A stretch of DNA of 64,000 nucleotides from Denitrobaculum tricleocarpae (GCF_007004665.1 NZ_ML660061.1:177689-241688); one strand, 5' to 3'; shown: positions 26,841-35,944, numbered from the stretch's first letter. Notes: a model not told the origin generated them from the sequence alone. A program made the numbers and translations.

Positions 26841-27473
26841 ATGACAAGAAGTTATCTGAAAATTTGCAGTATGGCCGCGGGCATCGGAGCCGGGTTGGGG
26901 GTGTTCCTGACCTCGCCGGCTGCCTATGCCGTGCCGGTCACCACGACTGTGCAGGGGAGCGTCGATCTTGCGGATGCGAGCAACCCTTTCGGCCTCTCGG
27001 CTGGTGACGTTGTAACGGCAATCGCCACGTACGACGATGCGGGAATCCCTGCTGTGGGTGCATCCAATTTGGCTTTCGATAGCGACCCGACGTTTTCCCT
27101 GACCATTACCTTCGGTAACTTTACGTTTGAAGCGTCAGACGACGACGATTTCGGGAGCGGGTTTCCGCGGTTCCAATTTTCAGACGGGGCGCTCACGGGG
27201 ATCGAGTTTGAGCGCGACGGCTTTGCATTTGGCGGTTTTACTGATCTGACCGTCGGTGAGTTCACCGGCCAAACTCAGTGGTTCCTGGAAGACAACATAG
27301 GCTCCGTCGAAGTCCTTTTGGAGGGTACCTGGGATTTCGCCAACGCCGTCACCGAGCCCAACGATGCCGTGGTCGTGGTTTCCGAGCCGGGAAGCCTGCT
27401 TTTGTTCGCTGCGGGCTTTATAGGCCTCTGCGGCTACAGCCGGCGAAGACGCCGCTTGATACAGAAGCTGTGA
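26841..27473 (+). CDS. PEP-CTERM-like exported protein
   Basis: A 210-residue protein. It has a signal peptide (cleavage near Ala30, AYA-VP), an Asp/Phe-rich beta domain, and at the C-terminus the tripartite sorting signal of PEP-CTERM proteins: Glu-Pro at residues 182-183 (SEPGSLLLF), a transmembrane helix, and a run of Arg at about 201-205. Such proteins are cut and processed by an exosortase and exported to the surface or matrix. No exosortase gene lies in this window. ATG 26841 is chosen over a longer frame because the signal peptide starts there. Confidence 0.75.
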   Translation: MTRSYLKICSMAAGIGAGLGVFLTSPAAYAVPVTTTVQGSVDLADASNPFGLSAGDVVTAIATYDDAGIPAVGASNLAFDSDPTFSLTITFGNFTFEASDDDDFGSGFPRFQFSDGALTGIEFERDGFAFGGFTDLTVGEFTGQTQWFLEDNIGSVEVLLEGTWDFANAVTEPNDAVVVVSEPGSLLLFAAGFIGLCGYSRRRRRLIQKL

Positions 27474-27606
27474 CGAAGCGGCCCCTGCCTTAGCGAAAAC
27501 GGGGGCGCGTCTAATACGATAAGACACACTTTTCAACGTTCCGGAGGCGCGGCACGCCCGCGTTCCGGGCGACACCTTCACTACGCGCATTCCAAGGAGT
27601 CAATCG

Positions 27607-28251
27607 ATGCCAAACCGGAGTTCCAGAATGCTTACCAGGTTAACGTTTACCGCGCTCATTGCCCTGCCGCTAAGCTTCGCGAGTACCCCTGCGCCAGCTT
27701 GCGGCATCCAACCTCTCATCGGCAGTATCTGTGCATTCGCCGGCAATTTTACGCCTCGAGGCTATGTACCTGCTGACGGGCGTCTGCTTGTGATATCTGA
27801 AAACCTAGCGCTTTTCTCGCTCCTCGGAAACATGTATGGCGGAGATGGTGTCACAACTTTTGCCCTGCCCGATCTGCGAGGGCGCGCGCCGACGGGTATG
27901 GGTCAGGGGCCAGGACTGAGCCCTTACGAGCAGGGGCAAACCGGGGGAGCAGAGAGCATAACGCTGGACGTAAGCCAATTGCCCGCCCACACCCATGCTG
28001 CAGCGGTAACGACAACTGCAACCCAGACCGTCGGCAACACAAATATGCCTGAGGGTGCAGTCTGGGCGACGGATGAGCGTGACGACAACTACTACACCGG
28101 GCAGGTTCCAAACCCTGTGAAGATGGCATCTGACGCTGTCGAGGTCGTTGTCGGAAGTGCAGGTCAGTCAAAGCCGATAGACAATCGGCAGCCTTATCTC
28201 GCGGTGCGCTGGCTCATCGCGTTGCAGGGTGTTTTCCCAAGCAGAGAGTAG
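27607..28251 (+). CDS. Tail-collar domain protein with signal peptide
   Basis: A 214-residue protein related to phage tail-collar/microcystin-dependent proteins. GSICAFAGNFTPRGYVPADGR and the TFALPDLRGRAPTGMGQGPG stretch are the typical collar motif, and LPAHTHAA carries the usual His pair. Unlike phage fibre proteins it has a signal peptide (hydrophobic residues 12-27, cleavage near TPAPA-C). Single bacterial copies are widespread and not understood. AAGGAG lies upstream of the ATG. No other phage gene is present, so this is not part of a prophage. Confidence 0.85.
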   Translation: MPNRSSRMLTRLTFTALIALPLSFASTPAPACGIQPLIGSICAFAGNFTPRGYVPADGRLLVISENLALFSLLGNMYGGDGVTTFALPDLRGRAPTGMGQGPGLSPYEQGQTGGAESITLDVSQLPAHTHAAAVTTTATQTVGNTNMPEGAVWATDERDDNYYTGQVPNPVKMASDAVEVVVGSAGQSKPIDNRQPYLAVRWLIALQGVFPSRE

Positions 28252-28364
28252 TTCTTGAGCTCCTGCCTGAGGCCCCGATGGGGAGCAACGGGCGGCGGCA
28301 AGGCTCAAAACACGCCCGAACTCCTTCGGATAGTCATTTTCGTCACTGTAACGGGAGCGTAGCT

Positions 28365-31300
28365 ATGTTCAGTCAGCCGTCAGCAAACACTCTGCCAAAG
28401 TCAACCTGTGCCAGAGCGCGTTTTGCCTCCGTGCTGGCCCTTGCTGCCGCTCTGGGCACATTCCTCTTTGCTGAATCCCATGTGATCGGTCCTGCATCGT
28501 CGCAGGAAATTGCCGGACAAGCGGGGGGGTGCGGCTCGACGACCTCTAAGTCACCCTGTTTCGCGGATAACCCGGATATCCTGAACGGTCAGCGGCAACT
28601 GCTGCCCAATGACGACATTGTTCTGAGCCTGGGGGAATCGATTTCCAGGGATCAGCAAAGGTTTGAGACTCGTTGGCTGTACACAAAAGACGGGGCCATC
28701 AGTGACGCCGCCGGCGAGCAGACATTCGAAACTCTGCCATGCAGCTACGAAAAGGGCGTGCCGAATTCGATACATACCAGGGTGGGCCGCGTTTTTGACC
28801 TGGGTTACGACGTCATCGTAAACCTGATTCCACAAAAAACTGCGAAGGGACCGGGGTGTCTCGGGACGACCGAGCTGTTCGTGCAGGACAGTCAGAACCC
28901 CAAGAATAACTCGATCCTTCCCATGGGCTACAAGACGCTGTTTACACGGCTCGCCCTTGCCGATTTCGACGGCGATAGTTTTGACGATGTTACGGTCCTC
29001 GGTCACATTCAGCACCAGATCTATTACATCGCGACCTACACGGCGGCAGACGTGAAAGACCCCGCGCGCGGTATGGTCTACAAAGAATTTCTCTCCCTGA
29101 AGGCCGACCAGTTGCCTCGGAGTGATCCGGTTACCGGCGACTTCAATGGCGACGGAGCCAAGGATATTGCCTGGGTTGGCGCGGCGGACGGCGGCGCCAT
29201 GAAGATTTACTTCGTGTCAGTCTGTCCAGCGGCAGGCGCCAAGGTCTTCGGCAAAACCTGCGCGAAGCCCTTCGAGATTATCCCGGCAACGCATACAATT
29301 GGAACAGGCTACGATTGGAAGACCTATACTGCGCAAGGGGGAGGTGGCTTGGATCTGAACGTGTATCCGCGCTTCAAGCTGGCAGCTGGTCAATTCAAGC
29401 CAAATCCCGCACCGGGAGAGGGCGATCAGCTCGTCGTCCTGCACCGAAGACTGAGTCTTCATAACAACCAGGGACTCTACTTCTATGCCTATACCTTTGA
29501 TGCCGATCTCAAAGCCACCCAGGCCCCTGGCAACCGGGGGTTCGGCGCTCAGAATTGCTTCACTGTTGCAGACGAGGCTAGCTTTTTTCTGGATACAGGC
29601 CGTTTGAATTGGGCAAAAACCCAAGAGCAGATTCTTGTTCAAAACACCTGCAACAATGAGACGGGACTCCTGTTAGAGAATTTGGTGCTGGGGTTTGACG
29701 ACAAGATGGTGGCCGATGTCATAACGACTGACCCTTACGTTAACCGTAACGCGGAATACAGCGGATGGGGCATTGCCATCGGTCGCTTCGATCCGAAGCT
29801 CACGAGCAAAGGGACAACAGATTTTACCCAGCAGGTCGCAACGCTGATCACACAATTCGACCCGGATGGAACTCATTTACAAATTCATAGGGTCGAAAGC
29901 GACTTCAAACTTGTGCTTAGCCAAAGCTTTGAAGTGAGTGATCAACTGCTCTATTCGAACCGTCCAAGACACTCATCGCCCCTGCAGGTGGGGGATCTGC
30001 AGGGACGTTCGCTCAGGCTGGGACCGCCGACCAAGATTAAAATGAGCGGACACATCCAACCGTCAATGGTCCTGGGCGTTCCCCCGATGCACGTCGGCTA
30101 CATGCGCAAGAGCCGTGGCGACGAACCCAGTGTCGTGAACGTTTCGGTGGTGCCGACCAACCCGCATTCGACAGCCGAAGTGAAAGACTTCAGCGCGACC
30201 TATAATTTTGCGACCAGCGATGTGACCAAGTCGACCTCGACGAGCACCGTCGGCAGCACGGCCTCGACCAAAGAATCCGTCTCGGGAAAGGTATCTTACG
30301 GTGTTCCGGACATCGCGTCGGTCAGCATCGAGTTCAAGGCTTCGCTTGAGCAAACCAAATCGAATACGGCTGAAACCGGAAATAGCTTTACCACAAGCAG
30401 GGACACCAAAGAGCGGGCGACCACCGGCCTGGGTGATCTGGTCTGGTTCACTCCAAAGGACTTTTATACCTACGTTTATCCGGTGCTCGGTCATTATGTC
30501 TGTCCGCTGTCCAAACCTGATTGTACCGAGGCCGAGAAGCAACCGATGCAGGTGCAGTATTCGGGACCTGATGACTACGAGAGCAGCATATCCGAGGCAA
30601 GCAAGGTCATCATGGTGATGAGTGGCGAGAACATGGAGTGGTACCAGCCGGTCCATGAACCTGGTAACATCCTCACCTATCCCTGGAATCTGAGCGTGCT
30701 GAAGAGCCGTTTTCCCAGAAACGCAATCCTGGCCACCCCAAACCCGGCGAGGCAGACGCCCGGTGAAAGTTCGCAGACGATAGGTTCAACCTGGAGCAAT
30801 ACGCAAAGCCAGTCACAAAGCGTGGCGGCGAAAAGTACGAATTCCTACAGTACGTCACTATCGGTTGCGGCTGAAGCCGGTTTCGACGGCTTCGGCGCAA
30901 GCCTCAAGGCCGGGCTTGATGTGAGCGGCAGCAAGTCTCTCGCCACGCTTGAAACAGGTAATGTGACCCTGGCCGAAAACAGCGGGATCGAAGTCGGTAT
31001 TCCCGCCCTCGACAGCTCCAAAGTCTGGTCGATCAGCGCGTTCTCGTACAACCTCTCCAACTACATTTTTGGCCAGACACCTCCTGTTGGTAGTATCTCG
31101 TCCGCGCCCTTGGAGCCAGTCAGCGGTGTTTCGACCAGTGGAATCTTAAGTGCGCATTTTACGGCCGAAGCGACCGACTTGAATTGGTTCGACGCTTATA
31201 ATCTTCCTGATGTGGCCCTGAACCATCCGGCTCGTTGGGACTGGGATGCCGACACTCTCGAGATCTCGATCAATCCTCCGGGGATGGGTGAAATTCCCAC

Positions 31301-32585
31301 GAGCAGGTTCCATGCAATGCGTGGCCTTTTCGTTACGCAACCAAGCAGCGAGGCCGTCACACCGGATCTGCTTGCAGCGTCCGGCCCCAATCTAACCGTC
31401 CTCAAACCGGGTGAGCCTGTTGCATTATTGACGCGTGTGTACAACACCAGTCTGGCGGCCTTCGAGGCCGGAACGATTAAGGTGCGCTTTTTTGGGCAGG
31501 AGTTTGACGGGACTTCGCCAGCGTGTCGCAAAACGCCACAGCCGGCCAACTGTCACTTTATCGGTAAAAGCTTCGAACTGGGCACGGCGAGCCTGTCCGC
31601 AACGGATCTGCCGCCCTATCCCAGTGGAGACATGGAGAACGCCGCGACAGAGAACTGGAAGTTTGCGTCTCAGCTCTGGAACACGGAACCGGATGCCGGA
31701 AAACCCGCATACGGCTGCGGTCCTCTCGGCAGCAAAGTCAGCTGCGCGGGCAAAGAGCTCGTATTCTGGGTCCTGGTTTGGGCTGAGGATACCGCAGGTA
31801 AGCTCCAAGCGGAAATGGTGGGACACGGCCTTACGAAAGTTCCGTCAGACGACCTGAACGATATTACCGCGGTCCCGCTTGAGACAGTGAAGTCAGAGGA
31901 TGGAAGTACTGTCTCCTATTCCAACAATGTCGGCTTCTACAATCAGTCCTACTACGTTTGCAAGAAGGCGGATGAGTGTGACGAGACAAGCGACGCTTTC
32001 GCCGCGACCCGGCAAAAGTCGGCCGCGGTTTCACTGAACCAGATCGGGTTCGATCAGGAATCCGCCTTGAGAAACGACTCGGTCGGGATACGTGCCAGCA
32101 TCAACACATCTGGCCAGCCGCTCAAACCGGCAAACGTGTTTTTTTACGATGATGACCCCAGAAACAGCGATGCCATGCCGTTCGATCACGAATACATACC
32201 GTTCGTGCCCTCGAACAGCAGTTACCGGACTCTGTCGCGGTTTCGCCCGAAACGTTGTGGCACTCGAGACGTTCATGTGGTGGTGTCTTCCGCCGGGAGA
32301 GCGCCGCTTCATGGGACCGCAAGCATAGAGGTCTCGATTGACGCGATGAAAGAGCTGGAGAAACTCGGCGCCGAAATCAATGACAGCGATCTGCTCCAGC
32401 GGGACAAGGCTGGGCTCTTAACCTCGGTTGAGTCCGTGCGGACACTGATTTCCGAAGGAAAAGAGCGCCGCGCCGGAAGCCTGCTGGGAGATTTGGCGAA
32501 AACACCCGAACGCCTTTCGCAGGTCCCGGCTGAGTTTACCGGTAGATTGGAACGAAGGGTCAATATGATCGCCAGCTGCTTGTAG
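28365..32585 (+). CDS. Giant exported protein with FG-GAP/VCBS-like repeats
   Basis: A 1406-residue protein with a signal peptide (hydrophobic residues about 18-36). The first 500 residues contain FG-GAP/VCBS-like calcium-binding repeats (ALADFDGDSFDDVTVLG near 197; TGDFNGDGAKDIAWVG near 257; weaker ones near 340 and 465), suggesting a beta-propeller. Two Ser/Thr-rich stretches with alternating polar and hydrophobic residues follow (about 607-690 and 803-880), somewhat like the insertion hairpins of beta-pore-forming toxins. Ig-like beta segments and a coiled-coil-like tail (about 1310-1390) end it. Cysteines occur throughout. ATG 28365 has GGGAG upstream. I know no named family for the whole protein. 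Confidence 0.8.
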   Translation: MFSQPSANTLPKSTCARARFASVLALAAALGTFLFAESHVIGPASSQEIAGQAGGCGSTTSKSPCFADNPDILNGQRQLLPNDDIVLSLGESISRDQQRFETRWLYTKDGAISDAAGEQTFETLPCSYEKGVPNSIHTRVGRVFDLGYDVIVNLIPQKTAKGPGCLGTTELFVQDSQNPKNNSILPMGYKTLFTRLALADFDGDSFDDVTVLGHIQHQIYYIATYTAADVKDPARGMVYKEFLSLKADQLPRSDPVTGDFNGDGAKDIAWVGAADGGAMKIYFVSVCPAAGAKVFGKTCAKPFEIIPATHTIGTGYDWKTYTAQGGGGLDLNVYPRFKLAAGQFKPNPAPGEGDQLVVLHRRLSLHNNQGLYFYAYTFDADLKATQAPGNRGFGAQNCFTVADEASFFLDTGRLNWAKTQEQILVQNTCNNETGLLLENLVLGFDDKMVADVITTDPYVNRNAEYSGWGIAIGRFDPKLTSKGTTDFTQQVATLITQFDPDGTHLQIHRVESDFKLVLSQSFEVSDQLLYSNRPRHSSPLQVGDLQGRSLRLGPPTKIKMSGHIQPSMVLGVPPMHVGYMRKSRGDEPSVVNVSVVPTNPHSTAEVKDFSATYNFATSDVTKSTSTSTVGSTASTKESVSGKVSYGVPDIASVSIEFKASLEQTKSNTAETGNSFTTSRDTKERATTGLGDLVWFTPKDFYTYVYPVLGHYVCPLSKPDCTEAEKQPMQVQYSGPDDYESSISEASKVIMVMSGENMEWYQPVHEPGNILTYPWNLSVLKSRFPRNAILATPNPARQTPGESSQTIGSTWSNTQSQSQSVAAKSTNSYSTSLSVAAEAGFDGFGASLKAGLDVSGSKSLATLETGNVTLAENSGIEVGIPALDSSKVWSISAFSYNLSNYIFGQTPPVGSISSAPLEPVSGVSTSGILSAHFTAEATDLNWFDAYNLPDVALNHPARWDWDADTLEISINPPGMGEIPTSRFHAMRGLFVTQPSSEAVTPDLLAASGPNLTVLKPGEPVALLTRVYNTSLAAFEAGTIKVRFFGQEFDGTSPACRKTPQPANCHFIGKSFELGTASLSATDLPPYPSGDMENAATENWKFASQLWNTEPDAGKPAYGCGPLGSKVSCAGKELVFWVLVWAEDTAGKLQAEMVGHGLTKVPSDDLNDITAVPLETVKSEDGSTVSYSNNVGFYNQSYYVCKKADECDETSDAFAATRQKSAAVSLNQIGFDQESALRNDSVGIRASINTSGQPLKPANVFFYDDDPRNSDAMPFDHEYIPFVPSNSSYRTLSRFRPKRCGTRDVHVVVSSAGRAPLHGTASIEVSIDAMKELEKLGAEINDSDLLQRDKAGLLTSVESVRTLISEGKERRAGSLLGDLAKTPERLSQVPAEFTGRLERRVNMIASCL

Positions 32586-32587
32586 CG

Positions 32588-32695
32588 CGGTGGCGCCGTC
32601 CGGGAGTCGTGGAGCTTGATCGGACCAAAGCCAACGCAAAAAGCGTCAGTCTGCAGCGGATGATAGAGCGCTATCCGGGCAGGAGGGGGCGTTGA
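32588..32695 (+). pseudogene. Truncated caiD-like relic
   Basis: The first part aligns with caiD codons 9-25: the frame encoding VELDRTKANA matches LELDRPKANA of intact CaiD, after a 2-base indel that breaks the frame. Roughly 230 codons are then missing, and the last 10 codons (ERYPGRRGR and stop) align with the caiD end KRDPVWKGR and stop. It joins the direct repeat exactly at the stop codon. This is a decayed second copy of a caiD-type gene, from a somewhat diverged source. Confidence 0.65.
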
Positions 32696-32783
32696 GGTTC
32701 CGCCTTGGCGCTGTTTACTTCTTTCCGGGCGTCCACTCGATCGGGCGTTCCGGCGTGGCATCGGGCGTAAAGGCACTCAGGCA
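32693..32783. repeat. Right copy of the 91-base direct repeat
   Basis: It matches 26432-26522 without gaps. Here it spans the stop codon of the caiD-like relic and the last codons of the functional glycosyltransferase, whose stop is at 32715. This copy therefore represents the presumed original tail-to-tail junction. Confidence 0.85.
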
Positions 32784-33680
32784 CTGATAAGTCGCGCTTT
32801 TCAAATCTTTCGGCAGATAGAGGCGCGAGCCGATGTAGCGCAGGAAATGCCGGGTTGGCCGGTTCTTGAGGATCCGCGCGTAACGGTAAGCCCGTGAACA
32901 GGCCCGCCGGTAAACGGCCTCTGCGACATCCCGGCGCGCTGGCATAAGCTCGTGAGCAAGGAGATAGATCGCCATAATCGAATCGTACCGGCTTCGTCCG
33001 ATCTGCGACGACAGGCGCCCGGGCGCTTGCTCCACCATCTGCGTGACGTTGCACTGCAGGCGGACCATCTTCCGGCAATGCGCGGTCGCTCTCAAAGCGA
33101 GGGTGTAGTCCGGCGACATCAGGCGCGTGTCAGCGCCGCCGATGCTCTGGAAAAATGCCTTTTTGATCAGCATGCAGCTTGAATTGTGGGAGAAATTCCG
33201 AATGAAGCGCTGTAGCGCGTCATCCTGCGACATCACGACGTAGTCGTCCTCGTTAACCTGCTCGATCTGCGGCAGGAGCTCCTTTTCCTGCGAAAAGTAT
33301 CCAAAGTTGCCGATTACAAACGGCGCATTCTCCCTTATCGCCAGTTGGGCCATGATCGCTGTCGAGTCCGTACAGACGATGTCATCGCCGTCCAGCAGGC
33401 GCACCCAGTCATGGCTTGCTTCCCGCACGCCGTAGTTCGTAGCTGCCGCGGCACCCTGGTTGCTCTGTTCCAGGACAATGGTTTTCCCCGGAAGGAGATG
33501 CTGGTGGGCTCTAATGGTCTCGACCGAGTTGTCCGACGATCCGTCGTCAACGAAAACATACTCTGCCGCTGCACAAGGCTCTGAGTGCTCGGCAGCCAGG
33601 CTTTGGATAACATCGAAAAGGTAAGGGGCCTTGTTATAGACGGTGATAACGTATGAAACCTGCACAGCTCTCTCATCCAT
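32715..33680 (-). CDS. Family 2 glycosyltransferase
   Basis: A 321-residue GT-A glycosyltransferase. VSYVITVYNKAPYL is the first strand, VFVDDGSSDNS the nucleotide-binding part, and VRLLDGDDIV the DxD metal site; the middle covers the acceptor domain. The ATG at 33680 lacks a good ribosome-binding site; a GTG at 33665 preceded by GAGAGAG could be the true start, giving 316 aa. It is divergent from asparagine synthase. It probably acts on a surface polysaccharide or a modified lipid; the exact sugar is unknown. Confidence 0.87.
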   Translation of the reverse strand: MDERAVQVSYVITVYNKAPYLFDVIQSLAAEHSEPCAAAEYVFVDDGSSDNSVETIRAHQHLLPGKTIVLEQSNQGAAAATNYGVREASHDWVRLLDGDDIVCTDSTAIMAQLAIRENAPFVIGNFGYFSQEKELLPQIEQVNEDDYVVMSQDDALQRFIRNFSHNSSCMLIKKAFFQSIGGADTRLMSPDYTLALRATAHCRKMVRLQCNVTQMVEQAPGRLSSQIGRSRYDSIMAIYLLAHELMPARRDVAEAVYRRACSRAYRYARILKNRPTRHFLRYIGSRLYLPKDLKSATYQCLSAFTPDATPERPIEWTPGKK

Positions 33681-33901
33681 GGCCGGAAACCAGGCTTTTT
33701 GCTGGCAATGACTTCCTAAATCTGGCCGCTTCCCGTTGGTTTCGCATCACAGCAAGCGCGTCGGTGCGCAAAGCGATACATCAAATCGCGAAGCGGCTCA
33801 AGCAATGGAAAACCGGAAATCCGCTAAAGACTCTCCTGTCATCCCCGTACAGTTTATGTAAGGTGGCGGCTCTGGGAGAAAGCGCAGCGGGTAGTGAGTA
33901 G

Positions 33902-35662
33902 ATGTGCGGTATTTTTGGCCACACTGGTTTGCAGAACGAAAAAATCGAAAACTCCCATTCCGCGCTTCATACGCTTACGCACCGTGGGCCCGACAGCTGG
34001 CACTTTGAAACGAAAGACGGTCTGTATCTTGGCCATAGGCGGCTGAGTATCCTGGATCTCTCGCCGAATGGCCGGCAGCCCATGCAGGCTGACGGTGTTT
34101 ACCTGACCGTCAACGGTGAGATCTACAACTACCGCGCTCTGCGGCAGGAACTTATCGAAAATCACCAGGCAGACTTCGTCAGCCAGAGCGACAGCGAGGT
34201 GCTGCTGCATGGTTACATCCACTGGGGGATCGAACGGCTTTTAGACCGGGTCGACGGGATGTTCGCCCTGTCACTTTTCGACAGCCGTATCAGGAAAGTC
34301 ATTCTTGCCCGCGATCACGCCGGTATTAAGCCGCTTTACTATGGTCTGAGAGAGGGCGGTCTTTCCTGGTCCTCCGAACTGAAGGCCCTCGAGCGGTTTT
34401 ATGGCACCTCGAATCTCGTGATCGACAAGACCGCGATCTATGACTTCATGACTTATCTCTACGTGCCTTGTCCAAAGACACTGTACCGAGACATATTCAA
34501 GCTCGAGCCGGGTTACTTCCTGACCTACGATCTTGGCACGCAGGAGCTTGAGAAGACGCGTTACTGGTCTCTCGCGGGCCTTGAGCCGGTCGGGTTGGAC
34601 GCGGCGAATTATGAAACGGTTATTCGGGCCGCGATACACGGCGCCGTCGAGGAACAGTTGGTCTCCGATGTGCCGGTGGGCTTCTTTCTGAGCGGTGGTA
34701 TTGACTCAAGTATCGTGTGTTATGAAGCCAGCCGTTGTATCGAGCAGCTTTCCAGCTTTACGATCGGGAATGCAGATGAGTCGGTTGACGAGGCGCCTTA
34801 TGCCCGCATGGTTGCGCAGCAGATCGGGGCCGATCATCACAGCAAGGTCTTCAGTTCAAAGATAGCTGACAAGAACTTTCCGCTCATGCGTAGCTTTTAC
34901 GACGAGCCCTTCGGGGATGTCTCGGCACTCCCCACGAATGAAGTTTGCAAGCTGGCGCGCGAGAGGGTCACGGTGGTTCTGACCGGTGACGGCGGGGATG
35001 AGCTCTTCGGCGGATACACGCATTACCGGGATGCCGAGCGGATCTTCGACCCGGTTGCAAGTACCAAGGCCTGGGTCAGACCGATTGTCGTGGCTTTGAA
35101 GAACCATGCGCCGCTGCGTCTGATTGCCAAGAAGGCTCAGCGTTACGAATCGAAGACGCTCGATGACCCGATCGAGCGCTGGGCGAAAGCCAAGGGCGGG
35201 GTCTTAAAAAGTGATCGTTTCAAGCGCACCTGGGCCAAGAAGAACGGGATTTCCCGGGACTATGACGACTACTGGTATTACAGAAAACACGATGATCCTG
35301 GTTTGAGCCCGAAGACCCGGGCGCAGTCCCTCGACTTCCATACCTATCTGCATGATTCGGTGCTGACGAAGGTGGACCGGGCCAGTATGGCGGTCGGTCT
35401 CGAAACCCGTGTTCCCTTTTTGAGTAAAAAGTCGATCGCGACTGCCTGGTCTCTGCCGGAAGACTTGCGTTACCGGGATGGCGAACTCAAGGGCGTGTTA
35501 AAGCACCTTTATACAGAAGCCTTGCCTGCAGAGGTGCTTTACCGGCGCAAGCAGGGATTTGCGGTCGGGCCGATCGAAAAGACCGCGAGGCTCTACGACC
35601 GAACCAAGAATGTGCCGCGGCAAATACTGAAACAGCTTTTTCCCGAAGTCTTCGGCGCCTAG
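33902..35662 (+). CDS. asnB: Asparagine synthase (glutamine-hydrolysing)
   Basis: A 586-residue two-domain amidotransferase. Cys2 (MCGIFG) is the glutaminase nucleophile, with HRGPDS and VNGEIYN also present; the synthase domain has the PP-loop SGGIDSS near residue 264 and GDGGDELFGGY. Copies of this type next to glycosyltransferases often serve the modification of surface polysaccharide or peptide rather than bulk Asn supply, so the substrate is uncertain. The start follows directly on a region that is non-coding or holds a doubtful short frame. The 3' end overlaps a hairpin repeat. Confidence 0.9.
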   Translation: MCGIFGHTGLQNEKIENSHSALHTLTHRGPDSWHFETKDGLYLGHRRLSILDLSPNGRQPMQADGVYLTVNGEIYNYRALRQELIENHQADFVSQSDSEVLLHGYIHWGIERLLDRVDGMFALSLFDSRIRKVILARDHAGIKPLYYGLREGGLSWSSELKALERFYGTSNLVIDKTAIYDFMTYLYVPCPKTLYRDIFKLEPGYFLTYDLGTQELEKTRYWSLAGLEPVGLDAANYETVIRAAIHGAVEEQLVSDVPVGFFLSGGIDSSIVCYEASRCIEQLSSFTIGNADESVDEAPYARMVAQQIGADHHSKVFSSKIADKNFPLMRSFYDEPFGDVSALPTNEVCKLARERVTVVLTGDGGDELFGGYTHYRDAERIFDPVASTKAWVRPIVVALKNHAPLRLIAKKAQRYESKTLDDPIERWAKAKGGVLKSDRFKRTWAKKNGISRDYDDYWYYRKHDDPGLSPKTRAQSLDFHTYLHDSVLTKVDRASMAVGLETRVPFLSKKSIATAWSLPEDLRYRDGELKGVLKHLYTEALPAEVLYRRKQGFAVGPIEKTARLYDRTKNVPRQILKQLFPEVFGA

Positions 35663-35797
35663 AGCAGATCCGGTTTAGATGGAATCGCCTACGGCGATGC
35701 GTCGTACGGGTGAATCTGCTCTAATTATATGATGTAGAGCGGGTTCACATGTTTTAGCGAAAACACAGAGTGTTTCCGTTAAAATATGACGCGCTCT
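35661..35797. repeat. Double-hairpin intergenic element, copy 1
   Basis: Two adjacent hairpins of 62 bases each. Hairpin A (35661-35722) has ends AGAGCAGATCC and GAATCTGCTCT with an inner ATCGCC/GGCGAT stem. Hairpin B (35736-35797) has AGAGCG...GTTTTAGCGAAAACAC against GTGTTTCCGTTAAAA...CGCTCT. The first base pairs overlap the asnB stop codon. A second copy with the same hairpin lengths and spacing lies at 56442-56577. Confidence 0.85.
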
Positions 35798-35928
35798 AGT
35801 ATCCCGGATCTGAAATTCACTTCATTGAATTTCAGATTCAACGGGACACTACCTCATTGAATCTAGTGTGATTCAGCCTCCAAAATTCGCCGCAAATTAT
35901 GCGGCGAACTTCAGAAACATCACACTAG
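35797..35928. repeat. Second pair of hairpins (TAGTATCCCG / CTAGTGTGAT element)
   Basis: 35797-35851 pairs TAGTATCCCG with CGGGACACTA, enclosing TCTGAAATTCA/TGAATTTCAGA. 35863-35928 pairs CTAGTGTGAT with ATCACACTAG, enclosing TTCGCCGCA/TGCGGCGAA. Part of this element recurs at 61753-61799, with the inner hairpin missing. It sits between the convergent asnB and L,D-transpeptidase genes. Confidence 0.8.
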
Positions 35929-35944
35929 GCTTTCTGGACAAACA

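Noticed and set aside
27607..28251. Prophage origin suggested by the tail-collar domain
   Set aside because: No other tail, capsid, integrase or lysis gene is near, and the protein has a signal peptide, which phage fibres do not have.
33653..33901. 82-codon forward frame ending directly before asnB
   Set aside because: It overlaps the start of the reverse glycosyltransferase gene, has no ribosome-binding site and no recognised family. It may only be leader sequence of asnB.
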